64,000 nucleotides of DNA from Ruixingdingia sedimenti (GTDB lineage Bacteria; Pseudomonadota; Alphaproteobacteria; Rhodobacterales; Rhodobacteraceae), in NCBI RefSeq assembly GCF_031432425.1, contig NZ_JAVKPH010000005.1, forward strand, positions 1-64,000, written 5' to 3'. The notes beneath the pieces were generated by a model, which saw nothing but the letters and a program-made list of their open reading frames with translations, was not told the DNA's origin and did not search any database. Position numbers and translations under genes: made by a program. The number at the start of each line of letters is the position of its first letter. Position 1 is the first letter of the stretch. Shown piece after piece: positions 42,623 to 49,621 of the stretch.

Positions 42623-43003
42623 ATGCCCTACGCCTATGACACCAATAACATCTTCGCCCGGATCCTGCGCGGCGAGATTCCCTGCAACAAGGTGCACGAA
42701 ACCCCGCACAGCCTCGCCTTCCGCGACATCAATCCGCAGGCGCCGGCGCATGTGCTGGTGATCCCCAAGGGGGCCTATGTCTGCTTCGACCATTTCGCCG
42801 CCGAGGCGACCGAGGCCGAGATCGTCGATTTCACCCGTGCCGTGGGCCAGGTCTGCGCGATGCTGGGCGTGACGCCGGGGGCGGACGGGGCGGGGTACCG
42901 GCTTCTGGCCAACAGCGGCGGGGATGCGCATCAGGAGGTGCCGCACCTGCACATCCACATCTTCGCCGGCCGCCCGCTCGGCCCCATGCTGGCGCGCGGC
43001 TGA
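42623..43003 (+). CDS. HIT-family (HINT-like) nucleotide hydrolase
   Basis: A 126-residue HIT protein, near the usual 110-140. NNIFARILRGEIPCNKVHET at the N-terminus and the histidine triad HLHIHIFAGRPLG near the C-terminus are diagnostic of the HINT/protein kinase C inhibitor branch. These hydrolyse purine phosphoramidates such as AMP-lysine. GAGGACC precedes the ATG, 7 bases after the upstream glycosyltransferase stop, so they are probably co-transcribed without an obvious functional connection. Confidence 0.95.
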   Translation: MPYAYDTNNIFARILRGEIPCNKVHETPHSLAFRDINPQAPAHVLVIPKGAYVCFDHFAAEATEAEIVDFTRAVGQVCAMLGVTPGADGAGYRLLANSGGDAHQEVPHLHIHIFAGRPLGPMLARG

Positions 43004-43065
43004 GGGCGGCTTGCCTCGCCCCGCCGCGGCGCTATGATGCGCCACCACCGCCTGAGGAGTCACCC

Positions 43066-43251
43066 ATGCCCGCACCCGCCGCCCCCGAGACCGAAATCGT
43101 CCGCACCTGGAAGGTCAGCTGCGACGGCGGCGAGGGCGCGTTGGGCCATCCCCGGGTCTGGCTGGCGATCCCCGAGGATACCGGCGTGGTCGAATGCGGC
43201 TATTGCGACAAGCGCTATGTCCATGAAAGCGTGGCCGACAAGGTGAAGTGA
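43066..43251 (+). CDS. Zinc-finger (zf-CHCC, NDUFS6-like) small protein
   Basis: A 61-residue protein with a C-H-C-C zinc site: Cys19, His28 (LGHPRVWL), Cys44 and Cys47 (VECGYCDKRYV). This is the zf-CHCC family, bacterial relatives of the mitochondrial complex I accessory subunit NDUFS6, widespread in alphaproteobacteria. It probably assists or joins NADH:ubiquinone oxidoreductase. GAGG lies before the ATG. It is the last gene before the palindromic element and polA. Confidence 0.88.
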   Translation: MPAPAAPETEIVRTWKVSCDGGEGALGHPRVWLAIPEDTGVVECGYCDKRYVHESVADKVK

Positions 43252-43282
43252 CACCCGGCCGCGCGGCCCGATGTCAGGCGGC

Positions 43283-43416
43283 GCAGGGGGCATTCTGCCC
43301 CCTCTTGGCTGCGCCAATTCACCCCCTGAGGATATTTTCGGACAGAAAGTGAAGAACGGGCGCTTTTCGCACAGGCGCGCCCGTTTCACTTTCTGTCCCC
43401 GAATATCCCCGCGCGG
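43283..43416. repeat. Modular palindromic intergenic element, copy e
   Basis: Module Z (GGGGGCATTCTGCCCCCTCT...ACCCCCTGAGG), left arm ATATTTTCGGACAGAAAGTG, loop with GCGC/GCGC ends, right arm TTTCACTTTCTGTCCCCGAA then TATCCCC. The right end module is not clearly X, Y or Z. G-C covariant pair in the stem as in copies c and f. Tandem, not convergent, gap (zf-CHCC gene to polA). Confidence 0.8.
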
Positions 43417-43514
43417 CGCGCCGCCGGCCTGTCCGCCGGGCCGGCCGGCGGGGGTGGAAGCGGGGCGGGGATCGTGCGAATACTCGGGCCGGTATCCGGG
43501 CAGAGGGGGCGAAG

Positions 43515-46352
43515 ATGGGTTTCGGCAAGGGCGACCACCTGCATCTGATCGACGGATCGGCCTATATCTTCCGCGCCTATCACGCGCTGCCGCCGCTGAC
43601 GCGCAAATCCGACGGGCTGCCCATCGGGGCGGTCGCCGGGTTCTGCAACATGATCGCCCGCTATGTGGACGGCAACGGCACCTCCTCGGACGCGCCCACG
43701 CATGTCGCGGTGATCTTCGACCATTCGTCCAAGACCTTCCGCAACGATCTCTACCCGCTCTACAAGGCCAACCGCCCCGAACTGCCCGAGGACCTGCGCC
43801 CGCAGTTCCCCCTGACGCGCGAGGCGAGCCGGGCCTTCAACCTCGCCACCATCGAAGTCGAGGATTTCGAGGCCGACGACATCATCGCCACCCTTGCCCA
43901 TCAGGCGCGCGATGCGGGCGGGCGGGTGACGATCATCAGTTCCGACAAGGACCTGATGCAGCTGGTGGGCGGCGGGGTCGAGATGCTGGACCCGATGAAG
44001 AACCGCCGCATCGGCCCCGACGAGGTGGCGGAAAAGTTCGGCGTCGCCCCCGACCGGGTGGTGGACGTGCAGGCGCTGTCGGGCGATTCGGTCGACAACA
44101 TTCCCGGCGCGCCGGGGATCGGGGTCAAGACGGCGGCGCTGCTGATCCAGGAATACGGCGACCTCGACACGCTGCTGGCGCGGGCGGGGGAAATCAAGCA
44201 ACCCAAGCGGCGGCAGGTGCTGCTGGACCATGCCGCGCAGATCCTGATCTCGCGCGATCTGGTGCGGCTGCGCGAGGATGCGCCGCTGCCGATGGGGCTC
44301 GGTGATCTGGAGGTGCGCGCGCCGGAGCCGGCAGTGCTTCTGGATTTCCTGACGCGGATGGAATTCCGCACCCTGTCCAAGCGTGTCGCCGGCAAGCTGG
44401 GGGTGGAGCCGCCGGCGATCCCCGAACCGCCGGCCGCGCCCGCCACCGCCGGCGCCCCCGCACCGGCGGCAGAGCCCGAGGCGCAGGTCCCCTTCGATCA
44501 TGCCGCCTATGCCTGCATCACCGATGCCGCCACGCTTGCCGACTGGGTGGCGGAGATCGCCGACAAGGGCTGGGTCGCCATCGACACGGAAACCACCAGC
44601 CTTGACGAGATGCGCGCCGAACTGGTGGGCATCTCGCTATGCGTGGAACCCGGGCGCGCGGCCTATATCCCCGTGGGTCATGTCACCGGCGGGGGCGACC
44701 TGTTCGGCGCCACCGCGCCGGCCGAGGGGCAGATGCCGCTTGCCGAGGTTCTGGCGATGCTGAAGCCCGTGCTGGAGGATCCGGCGGTGCTGAAGATCGG
44801 GCAGAACATGAAATACGACGCCAAGATCTTTGCCCGCCACGGCATCCGCGTCGCGCCCGTCGACGACACCATGCTGATGTCCTATGCCATGCATGCCGGG
44901 CTGCACGGGCACGGGATGGATACCCTGTGCGAACAGTACCTCGGCCATATCCCGATCCCGATCAAGACGCTTCTGGGTTCCGGCAAGGCGCAGGTGACGT
45001 TCGACCGGGTGGCGGTCTGCGACGCGGTGAAATACGCCGCCGAGGATGCCGATGTCACCCTGCGGCTCTGGCGCAGGTTCAAGCCGCAGTTGCACCGCGC
45101 GCATGTGACCACGGTCTACGAGACGCTGGAACGCCCGCTGGTCCCGGTTCTGGCGGCGATGGAGATGGCGGGGATACTGGTCGACCGCGACACGCTGTCG
45201 CGCATGTCCAACGCCTTCGCGCAGAAACTGGCGGGGCTGGAGGACGAGATCCACACCATCGCGGGGGAAAAGTTCAACGTGGGCTCGCCCAAGCAGTTGG
45301 GCGAGATCCTGTTCGACCGCATCGGCGTGCCGGGGGGCGAGCGTGGCAAGACCGGCGCCTATGCCACCGGCGCGGATGTGCTGGAGGACATCACCACGAT
45401 GGAGGACAGTCAGCCGCAGGCCGCGCTTCTGGCGGCGCGGGTGCTGGACTGGCGGCAGATCGCCAAGCTGAAATCGACCTATACCGATGCGCTGCAACAG
45501 GCGATCAACCCGGAAACCGGGCGGGTGCATACGTCCTATTCCATCGCCGGGGCGAACACCGGGCGGCTGGCCTCGACCGACCCGAACCTGCAGAACATCC
45601 CCATCCGCACCGAGGAAGGCCGCCGCATCCGCGAGGCTTTCGTCGCGCCCCCGGGCCGGGTGCTGCTGAGCCTCGACTACAGCCAGATCGAGCTGCGTAT
45701 CCTGGCCCATATCGCGGGGATCCCGGCGCTGAAACAGGCGTTCCGCGACGGGCTCGACATCCACGCGATGACGGCGTCAGAGATGTTCAACGTGCCGCTC
45801 GACCAGATGACGCCGGATATCCGCCGGCAGGCCAAGGCGATCAACTTCGGCGTGATCTACGGCATCTCGGGCTTCGGGCTGGCGCGCAACCTGCGCATCC
45901 CGCGGGCAGAGGCGCAGGGCTTCATCGACCGGTATTTCGAACGTTTCCCGGGCATCCGCGAATACATGGACGAAACGATCGCCTTCGCCAAGGCGAACGG
46001 CCATGTGCGCACGCTGTTCGGCCGGCGCATCCATACGCCGGAAATCAACGCCAAGGGGCCGGGCGCCGGTTTCGCGCGGCGCGCGGCGATCAACGCGCCC
46101 ATTCAGGGCACGGCGGCCGACATCATCCGCCGGGCGATGGTGCGCATGCCCGCGGCGCTGGACGGGCTGCCGGTGAGCATGCTGTTGCAGGTGCACGACG
46201 AACTGCTGTTCGAGGTCGACGCAGGCGCGGTGGACGAAACCATCGCCCGCGCCCGCGCGGTGATGGAGGGCGCAGCCGATCCGGCGGTGGCGCTGGACGT
46301 GTCGCTGGTGGTCGAGGCCGGGCAGGGGCCGAACTGGTCGGCGGCGCATTAA
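43515..46352 (+). CDS. polA: DNA polymerase I
   Basis: A 945-residue PolA with all three domains. Residues 1-300: 5'-3' exonuclease/flap nuclease (LHLIDGSAYIFRAYHALPPL; DFEADDIIATLA; ISSDKDLMQLV; LSGDSVDNIPGAPGIG). Residues about 340-530: 3'-5' proofreading domain with its first acidic motif intact (Asp357 and Glu359 in AIDTETTSLD). Residues about 560-945: polymerase, motif A Asp721 in LDYSQIELRILAH, motif B RRQAKAINFGVIYGISGFGL, and motif C Asp895 in QVHDELLFEV. It fills gaps after excision repair and removes Okazaki primers. The start ATG is chosen by homology, with AGAGGGGG upstream. Confidence 0.97.
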   Translation: MGFGKGDHLHLIDGSAYIFRAYHALPPLTRKSDGLPIGAVAGFCNMIARYVDGNGTSSDAPTHVAVIFDHSSKTFRNDLYPLYKANRPELPEDLRPQFPLTREASRAFNLATIEVEDFEADDIIATLAHQARDAGGRVTIISSDKDLMQLVGGGVEMLDPMKNRRIGPDEVAEKFGVAPDRVVDVQALSGDSVDNIPGAPGIGVKTAALLIQEYGDLDTLLARAGEIKQPKRRQVLLDHAAQILISRDLVRLREDAPLPMGLGDLEVRAPEPAVLLDFLTRMEFRTLSKRVAGKLGVEPPAIPEPPAAPATAGAPAPAAEPEAQVPFDHAAYACITDAATLADWVAEIADKGWVAIDTETTSLDEMRAELVGISLCVEPGRAAYIPVGHVTGGGDLFGATAPAEGQMPLAEVLAMLKPVLEDPAVLKIGQNMKYDAKIFARHGIRVAPVDDTMLMSYAMHAGLHGHGMDTLCEQYLGHIPIPIKTLLGSGKAQVTFDRVAVCDAVKYAAEDADVTLRLWRRFKPQLHRAHVTTVYETLERPLVPVLAAMEMAGILVDRDTLSRMSNAFAQKLAGLEDEIHTIAGEKFNVGSPKQLGEILFDRIGVPGGERGKTGAYATGADVLEDITTMEDSQPQAALLAARVLDWRQIAKLKSTYTDALQQAINPETGRVHTSYSIAGANTGRLASTDPNLQNIPIRTEEGRRIREAFVAPPGRVLLSLDYSQIELRILAHIAGIPALKQAFRDGLDIHAMTASEMFNVPLDQMTPDIRRQAKAINFGVIYGISGFGLARNLRIPRAEAQGFIDRYFERFPGIREYMDETIAFAKANGHVRTLFGRRIHTPEINAKGPGAGFARRAAINAPIQGTAADIIRRAMVRMPAALDGLPVSMLLQVHDELLFEVDAGAVDETIARARAVMEGAADPAVALDVSLVVEAGQGPNWSAAH

Positions 46353-46399
46353 GGGACATTTGTCGCGCCGCCGGGCCGGGCGGGGGCGTCACCGGGGAT

Positions 46400-46494
46400 G
46401 GTGAGGTCAGGCCCACCGGGTAGGCCGGCACCCGCCGGGGCAACCCTACCCGCAGGACGTGGCGGAGGCATGCGCCTTCGCCGGCCAGAGCGAA
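46400..46494 (-). repeat. Compound intergenic element, partial copy 5
   Basis: Contains CCCACCGGGTAGGCCGGCAC, CGCCGGGGCAACCCTACCCG and ATGCGCCTTCGCC, the distal modules of the compound element, but no GGAAACGC hairpin. It lies between the convergent polA and rlmJ genes. Confidence 0.6.
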
Positions 46495-46515
46495 GGGGCC
46501 GGATGACCATCCATC

Positions 46516-47298
46516 CTAAGGCCGGTCGAACAGCGCCGTCAGCTGCGCGGCCTCTTCCTCGATCCCGTAGGGCGGCTGGATCACGAACATCCCCGACCCG
46601 ATCATCCCGTGCCCGGGCCGCGCCGGGGGGAAGCCCACCTCGTGGTGCAGCGCGCCGGGAAAGGCGCCGGTCAGCGCCCGGACCATGGCCCGGTGCAGGC
46701 CCGTGGTCAGGACAGGATACCACAGCGCCAGCACACCCACGTTCCACTTGCGGTGGATCGTTTCGAGGAACTTCGGGATGGTGGCGTAATCGGTTTTCAC
46801 CTCATAGCTCGGGTCCACCAGCATCAGCCCCCGGCGCGGCGCGGGCGGGCAGACGGCCTGCGCCATCGCGAACCCGTCCTGCTTGCGCACATGCGCCTGC
46901 GCGCCCACCTGCGCCATCGCCGCCGTCAGCGCGGCATGTTCCTGCGGGTGCAGTTCCGCCAGATGCATCACGTCGCCGGGCCGCAGCGTCAGCGCCGCCA
47001 GCAGGGGCGAGCCCGGATAGGCCGCCGCCCCGTAGCGCGCCCGCACCTCGACCAGCCGCCGCCGGTACGGATGGCCGGGGGCGAACCAGTCCGCCATCCG
47101 TTCCACCCCCTGCGCGGCCTCGCCCGTGCGCAGCGCCTCTGCCGCGTCGAGACGATAGAGCGCGCGGCCCGCATGCGTCTCGATATAGCTCAGCGGCTTG
47201 TCCTTGCGCGCCAGATAGTCGAGCATCCAGACCAGCAGCGCATGCTTGTGCACGTCGGCCGGATTTCCCGCATGATAGATATGTTGATAGGACAGCAT
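46516..47298 (-). CDS. rlmJ: 23S rRNA (adenine(2030)-N6)-methyltransferase RlmJ
   Basis: A 260-residue SAM-dependent RNA methyltransferase. The N-terminus MLSYQHIYHAGNPADVHKHA and YIETHAGRALYRLD are diagnostic of RlmJ; the amino-methyltransferase motif IV reads LVDPSYEVKTDY (DPPY variant with Ser). Also KWNVGVLALWYP and GMIGSGMFVIQPPYGIEEE near the C-terminus. It modifies one adenine in 23S rRNA. Monocistronic, convergent with polA and divergent from the bio transporter genes. Confidence 0.95.
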   Translation of the reverse strand: MLSYQHIYHAGNPADVHKHALLVWMLDYLARKDKPLSYIETHAGRALYRLDAAEALRTGEAAQGVERMADWFAPGHPYRRRLVEVRARYGAAAYPGSPLLAALTLRPGDVMHLAELHPQEHAALTAAMAQVGAQAHVRKQDGFAMAQAVCPPAPRRGLMLVDPSYEVKTDYATIPKFLETIHRKWNVGVLALWYPVLTTGLHRAMVRALTGAFPGALHHEVGFPPARPGHGMIGSGMFVIQPPYGIEEEAAQLTALFDRP

Positions 47299-47417
47299 GC
47301 CCCGGCCTATACCGCCCCGGCATATCCGGCAAGGGGCGGCGAAGGGGGCTCGACTTCGCGCGCCGCTGCGGCAATATGATGCAGGTGCAGAAACTTCCCT
47401 TGCGTCAACCCCGGATC

Positions 47418-47424
47418 AGGAGGG
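47418..47424 (+). promoter_or_regulatory. Strong Shine-Dalgarno for a leader peptide before bioM
   Basis: AGGAGGG at 47418-47424 sits 8 bases before the ATG at 47433. bioM itself has no comparable site at its own ATG (47468), so ribosomes probably load here and reach bioM by coupling. Confidence 0.6.
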
Positions 47425-47432
47425 ACGTCCGA

Positions 47433-47471
47433 ATGCGAACCATACCGCCCCGCCCGGGCCCCCGGGCATGA
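47433..47471 (+). CDS. Putative 12-residue leader peptide coupled to bioM
   Basis: ATG at 47433 opens a 12-codon frame reading MRTIPPRPGPRA, very rich in Pro and Arg, ending in TGA at 47469-47471 that overlaps the bioM ATG as ATGA. A near-perfect AGGAGG precedes it, unlike bioM. Consecutive prolines could slow ribosomes. It may simply load ribosomes onto bioM or may sense translation state. The peptide sequence itself resembles no known leader. It could alternatively mark a misplaced bioM start, but no in-frame ATG links the two. Confidence 0.5.
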   Translation: MRTIPPRPGPRA

Positions 47472-48193
47472 CCGCGCCCCCCCGCCTGCGGGTGGATCTG
47501 ACGGATGTCGCGCTGGCCCGCGACGGACGGCCGGTGTTCGAGGGGCTGAGCCTGACGCTGACCGAACGCCGGGTGGGCGTGATCGGGCGCAACGGGGCGG
47601 GCAAGTCGCAGCTGTCGCGGCTGATCGCGGGGCTGGTGCGCCCCGACCGCGGCGAGGTGCGGGTGGACGGGATCGACGTGGCCCGCGACCGCCGCGCCGC
47701 GATCCGCAGCGTGGGGATCCTGTTCCAGAACCCCGACCACCAGATCATCTTCCCCACGGTGGACGAGGAACTGGCCTTCGGGCTGACCTCGCTCGGCCTG
47801 ACGCGGGCCGAGGCGCGGGCGCGCGTGACCGCCACGCTGGCGCGGTTCGGGCGGCAGGACTGGGCGGGGCGCAACGTGCAGACGCTGTCGCAGGGGCAGC
47901 GGCATCTGCTGTGCCTGATGGCGGTGCTGGCGATGGAACCGGCGACGATCCTGCTGGACGAACCCTTCGCGGGGCTCGACCTCGCCACCGAACTGATGCT
48001 GAACGCGATCCTGTCGGCGCTGCCGCAAAGGCTGATCCATGTGACCCATGACCTGGGTGCGCTGGCGGGCTACGACCGGGTGGTCTGGCTCGACGCGGGG
48101 CGGATCGTGGGCGATGGCGCCCCCGCGGCGGTGATCGCCGCCTACCGGGCCGAGATGGCGGAAAGGGCGCGCCATGCTGGCACTGAGTTCTGA
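47468..48193 (+). CDS. bioM: Biotin ECF transporter ATPase BioM
   Basis: A 241-residue ABC ATPase of the energy-coupling-factor type. Walker A is GRNGAGKSQL, the Q-loop LFQNPDHQIIFPTVDEELAF is typical of EcfA/CbiO proteins, the signature reads TLSQGQRHLL (Gln for the second Gly), Walker B ILLDEPFAGLD and the H-loop VTHDLGAL. It energises the BioY substrate component. The start overlaps the leader-peptide stop; the 3' end overlaps bioN by 20 bases. The order bioM-bioN-bioY forms a complete biotin importer. No BioR-type operator was found upstream by eye. Confidence 0.93.
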   Translation: MTAPPRLRVDLTDVALARDGRPVFEGLSLTLTERRVGVIGRNGAGKSQLSRLIAGLVRPDRGEVRVDGIDVARDRRAAIRSVGILFQNPDHQIIFPTVDEELAFGLTSLGLTRAEARARVTATLARFGRQDWAGRNVQTLSQGQRHLLCLMAVLAMEPATILLDEPFAGLDLATELMLNAILSALPQRLIHVTHDLGALAGYDRVVWLDAGRIVGDGAPAAVIAAYRAEMAERARHAGTEF

Positions 48194-48770
48194 CATCCCC
48201 ACCTGGGCGCATCGCCTGCCCGCCGGGCGGAAATTCGCGGCGCTGTTCGGGGCGAGCCTTGCCATCGCCCTTGCCCGCAGCCTGCCGGTGCAGGGCGCGA
48301 TCCTTGTGGCGGCGGTGGCGCTGTATCTTTCCTGCGGCCCCGCCTTCGCCCGCGCGGGCCTGCGCGCGCTGCGCGGGCTCGCGGTGATCGCCGCGCTGAT
48401 CGGCGCCTGGCACTGGCTGATGGGCGCGCCCGAAACCGCGGCGCTGATCGTGCTGCGGCTGCTGTCGGCCGTGGCGCTGGCCAATTTCGTCACCATGACC
48501 ACGCGGCTGGAAGAGATCACCGCGCTGGTCGACCGCGCATTGGCCGCCCTGCGCACCCCCGCGGTGCTGCGACGGCGGCTGGCGCTGGCCATCGCGCTGA
48601 CGATCCGGTTCGTCCCGGTCCTGTCCGACAAGGCCACCCGCCTGACCGAGGCCTGGCGCGCGCGGTCGCCCCGCCGCGCCTCGTTCAGGATCGTGCTGCC
48701 GATGGCGATCATGGCCATCGACGATGCCGAACAGGTCGCCGAAGCCCTGCGCGCCCGCGGCGGCGTGTAA
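48174..48770 (+). CDS. bioN: Biotin ECF transporter transmembrane component BioN
   Basis: A 198-residue EcfT-type protein with about four to five membrane helices and a cytoplasmic coupling helix region. Two coupling motifs that dock on the ATPase are visible: TEAWRARSPRRAS (ARS in place of ARG) and EALRARGGV at the extreme C-terminus. It links BioM to BioY in the inner membrane. It begins inside the last 20 bases of bioM, and bioY follows 27 bases later. Confidence 0.92.
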   Translation: MLALSSDIPTWAHRLPAGRKFAALFGASLAIALARSLPVQGAILVAAVALYLSCGPAFARAGLRALRGLAVIAALIGAWHWLMGAPETAALIVLRLLSAVALANFVTMTTRLEEITALVDRALAALRTPAVLRRRLALAIALTIRFVPVLSDKATRLTEAWRARSPRRASFRIVLPMAIMAIDDAEQVAEALRARGGV

Positions 48771-48797
48771 CCCCCATCCATCCCAACGGAGATACGC

Positions 48798-49343
48798 ATG
48801 GAACGTTCGATCGCCCTCATCGCCCTCTTCGCCGCGCTCATCGGCGCGCTGGCCCTTCTGCCCGGGCTCACGCTCGGTTTCGGCGTGCCGATCACGGCGC
48901 AGACGCTGGGCGTGATGCTCTGCGGTACGGTGCTCGGCGCGCGCAAGGGGGCGCTGGCGGTGCTGCTCTACCTGCTGCTGATCGCCATCGGCCTGCCGAT
49001 CGCGGCGAACGGCGGCGCGGGCCTCGGCGTCTTTGCCCGGCCGAGCGTGGGCTACCTGGTCGGCTTCCCCGTCGGCGCCTTCGTGATCGGCCTGGTGTCG
49101 AGCCGCTTTGCCAACCCCATGGGCTTCTGGCCGGCGACGCTGGCGGCGCTGGTCGGCGGGCTGGTGGTGATCAACGTCTTCGGTATCATCGGGATGTGGA
49201 TCAAGCTCGACGTGACGCTGCCTGTCGCCATCGGCTATGCCGCGCCCTTCATGCCGGGCGACGTGATCAAGGCGGTGGCCGCCGGCGCGATCACCGCGGC
49301 GCTGTGGAAGGCGCGCCCGGGTCTGGCGGCGCAGCGCGGCTGA
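48798..49343 (+). CDS. bioY: Biotin-binding S-component BioY
   Basis: A 181-residue membrane protein with about six helices, normal BioY length. Signatures: FGVPITAQTLGVMLCGTVLG and GGAGLGVFARPSVGYLVGFP, which line the biotin pocket in the family, and YAAPFMPGDVIKAVAAGAI near the C-terminus. BioY alone can bind biotin with high affinity and with BioMN forms the full importer. A GGAGA site precedes the ATG. Last gene of the operon; a palindromic element follows. Confidence 0.95.
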   Translation: MERSIALIALFAALIGALALLPGLTLGFGVPITAQTLGVMLCGTVLGARKGALAVLLYLLLIAIGLPIAANGGAGLGVFARPSVGYLVGFPVGAFVIGLVSSRFANPMGFWPATLAALVGGLVVINVFGIIGMWIKLDVTLPVAIGYAAPFMPGDVIKAVAAGAITAALWKARPGLAAQRG

Positions 49344-49380
49344 CGAGATCCGGCCCCCGGCGCGCGCGGACAGCGTGGCG

Positions 49381-49490
49381 CCGGGGGCCAGCCCCCGGAC
49401 CCCCGGGATATTTAAGGACAGAAAGTGGACGGGCCGGGTTTCGGGCCGCCCTGTCCACTTTCTGTCCAGCAAATATCCCCGCCGGAGGCC
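49381..49490. repeat. Modular palindromic intergenic element, copy f
   Basis: Module X inverted (CCGGGGGCCAGCCCCCGGAC), left arm ATATTTAAGGACAGAAAGTG, right arm GTCCACTTTCTGTCCAGCAA then ATAT, then module Y (CCCCGCCGGAGG). Both variable stem positions are changed together: AAAGTGGAC against GTCCACTTT. Convergent gap bioY/hmuR. Confidence 0.85.
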
Positions 49491-49527
49491 GCCGCCCTTT
49501 CCACCCGCACTGCCGCCGGGCGGCAGG

Positions 49528-49562
49528 CAAAGCAAAGGGCCGCTGCCTGCGCAGCGGCCCTT
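49528..49562 (-). terminator. Probable intrinsic terminator of hmuR
   Basis: On the minus strand a 12-bp stem, AAGGGCCGCTGC with GCAGCGGCCCTT (49535-49562), 4-base loop, is followed by TTTGCTTTGCC. It lies about 60 bases beyond the hmuR stop. The T-tract is interrupted, so efficiency is uncertain. Confidence 0.65.
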
Positions 49563-49621
49563 CATCGGCGGGGGATCCCGGTCGGACGCGGCACGGATCC
49601 GCCGTCATCCCCGCGCCGCCG

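Noticed and set aside
47300..47432. BioR-type operator before the biotin transporter genes
   Set aside because: No TTATAGATAA-like palindrome could be found in the gap on either strand.
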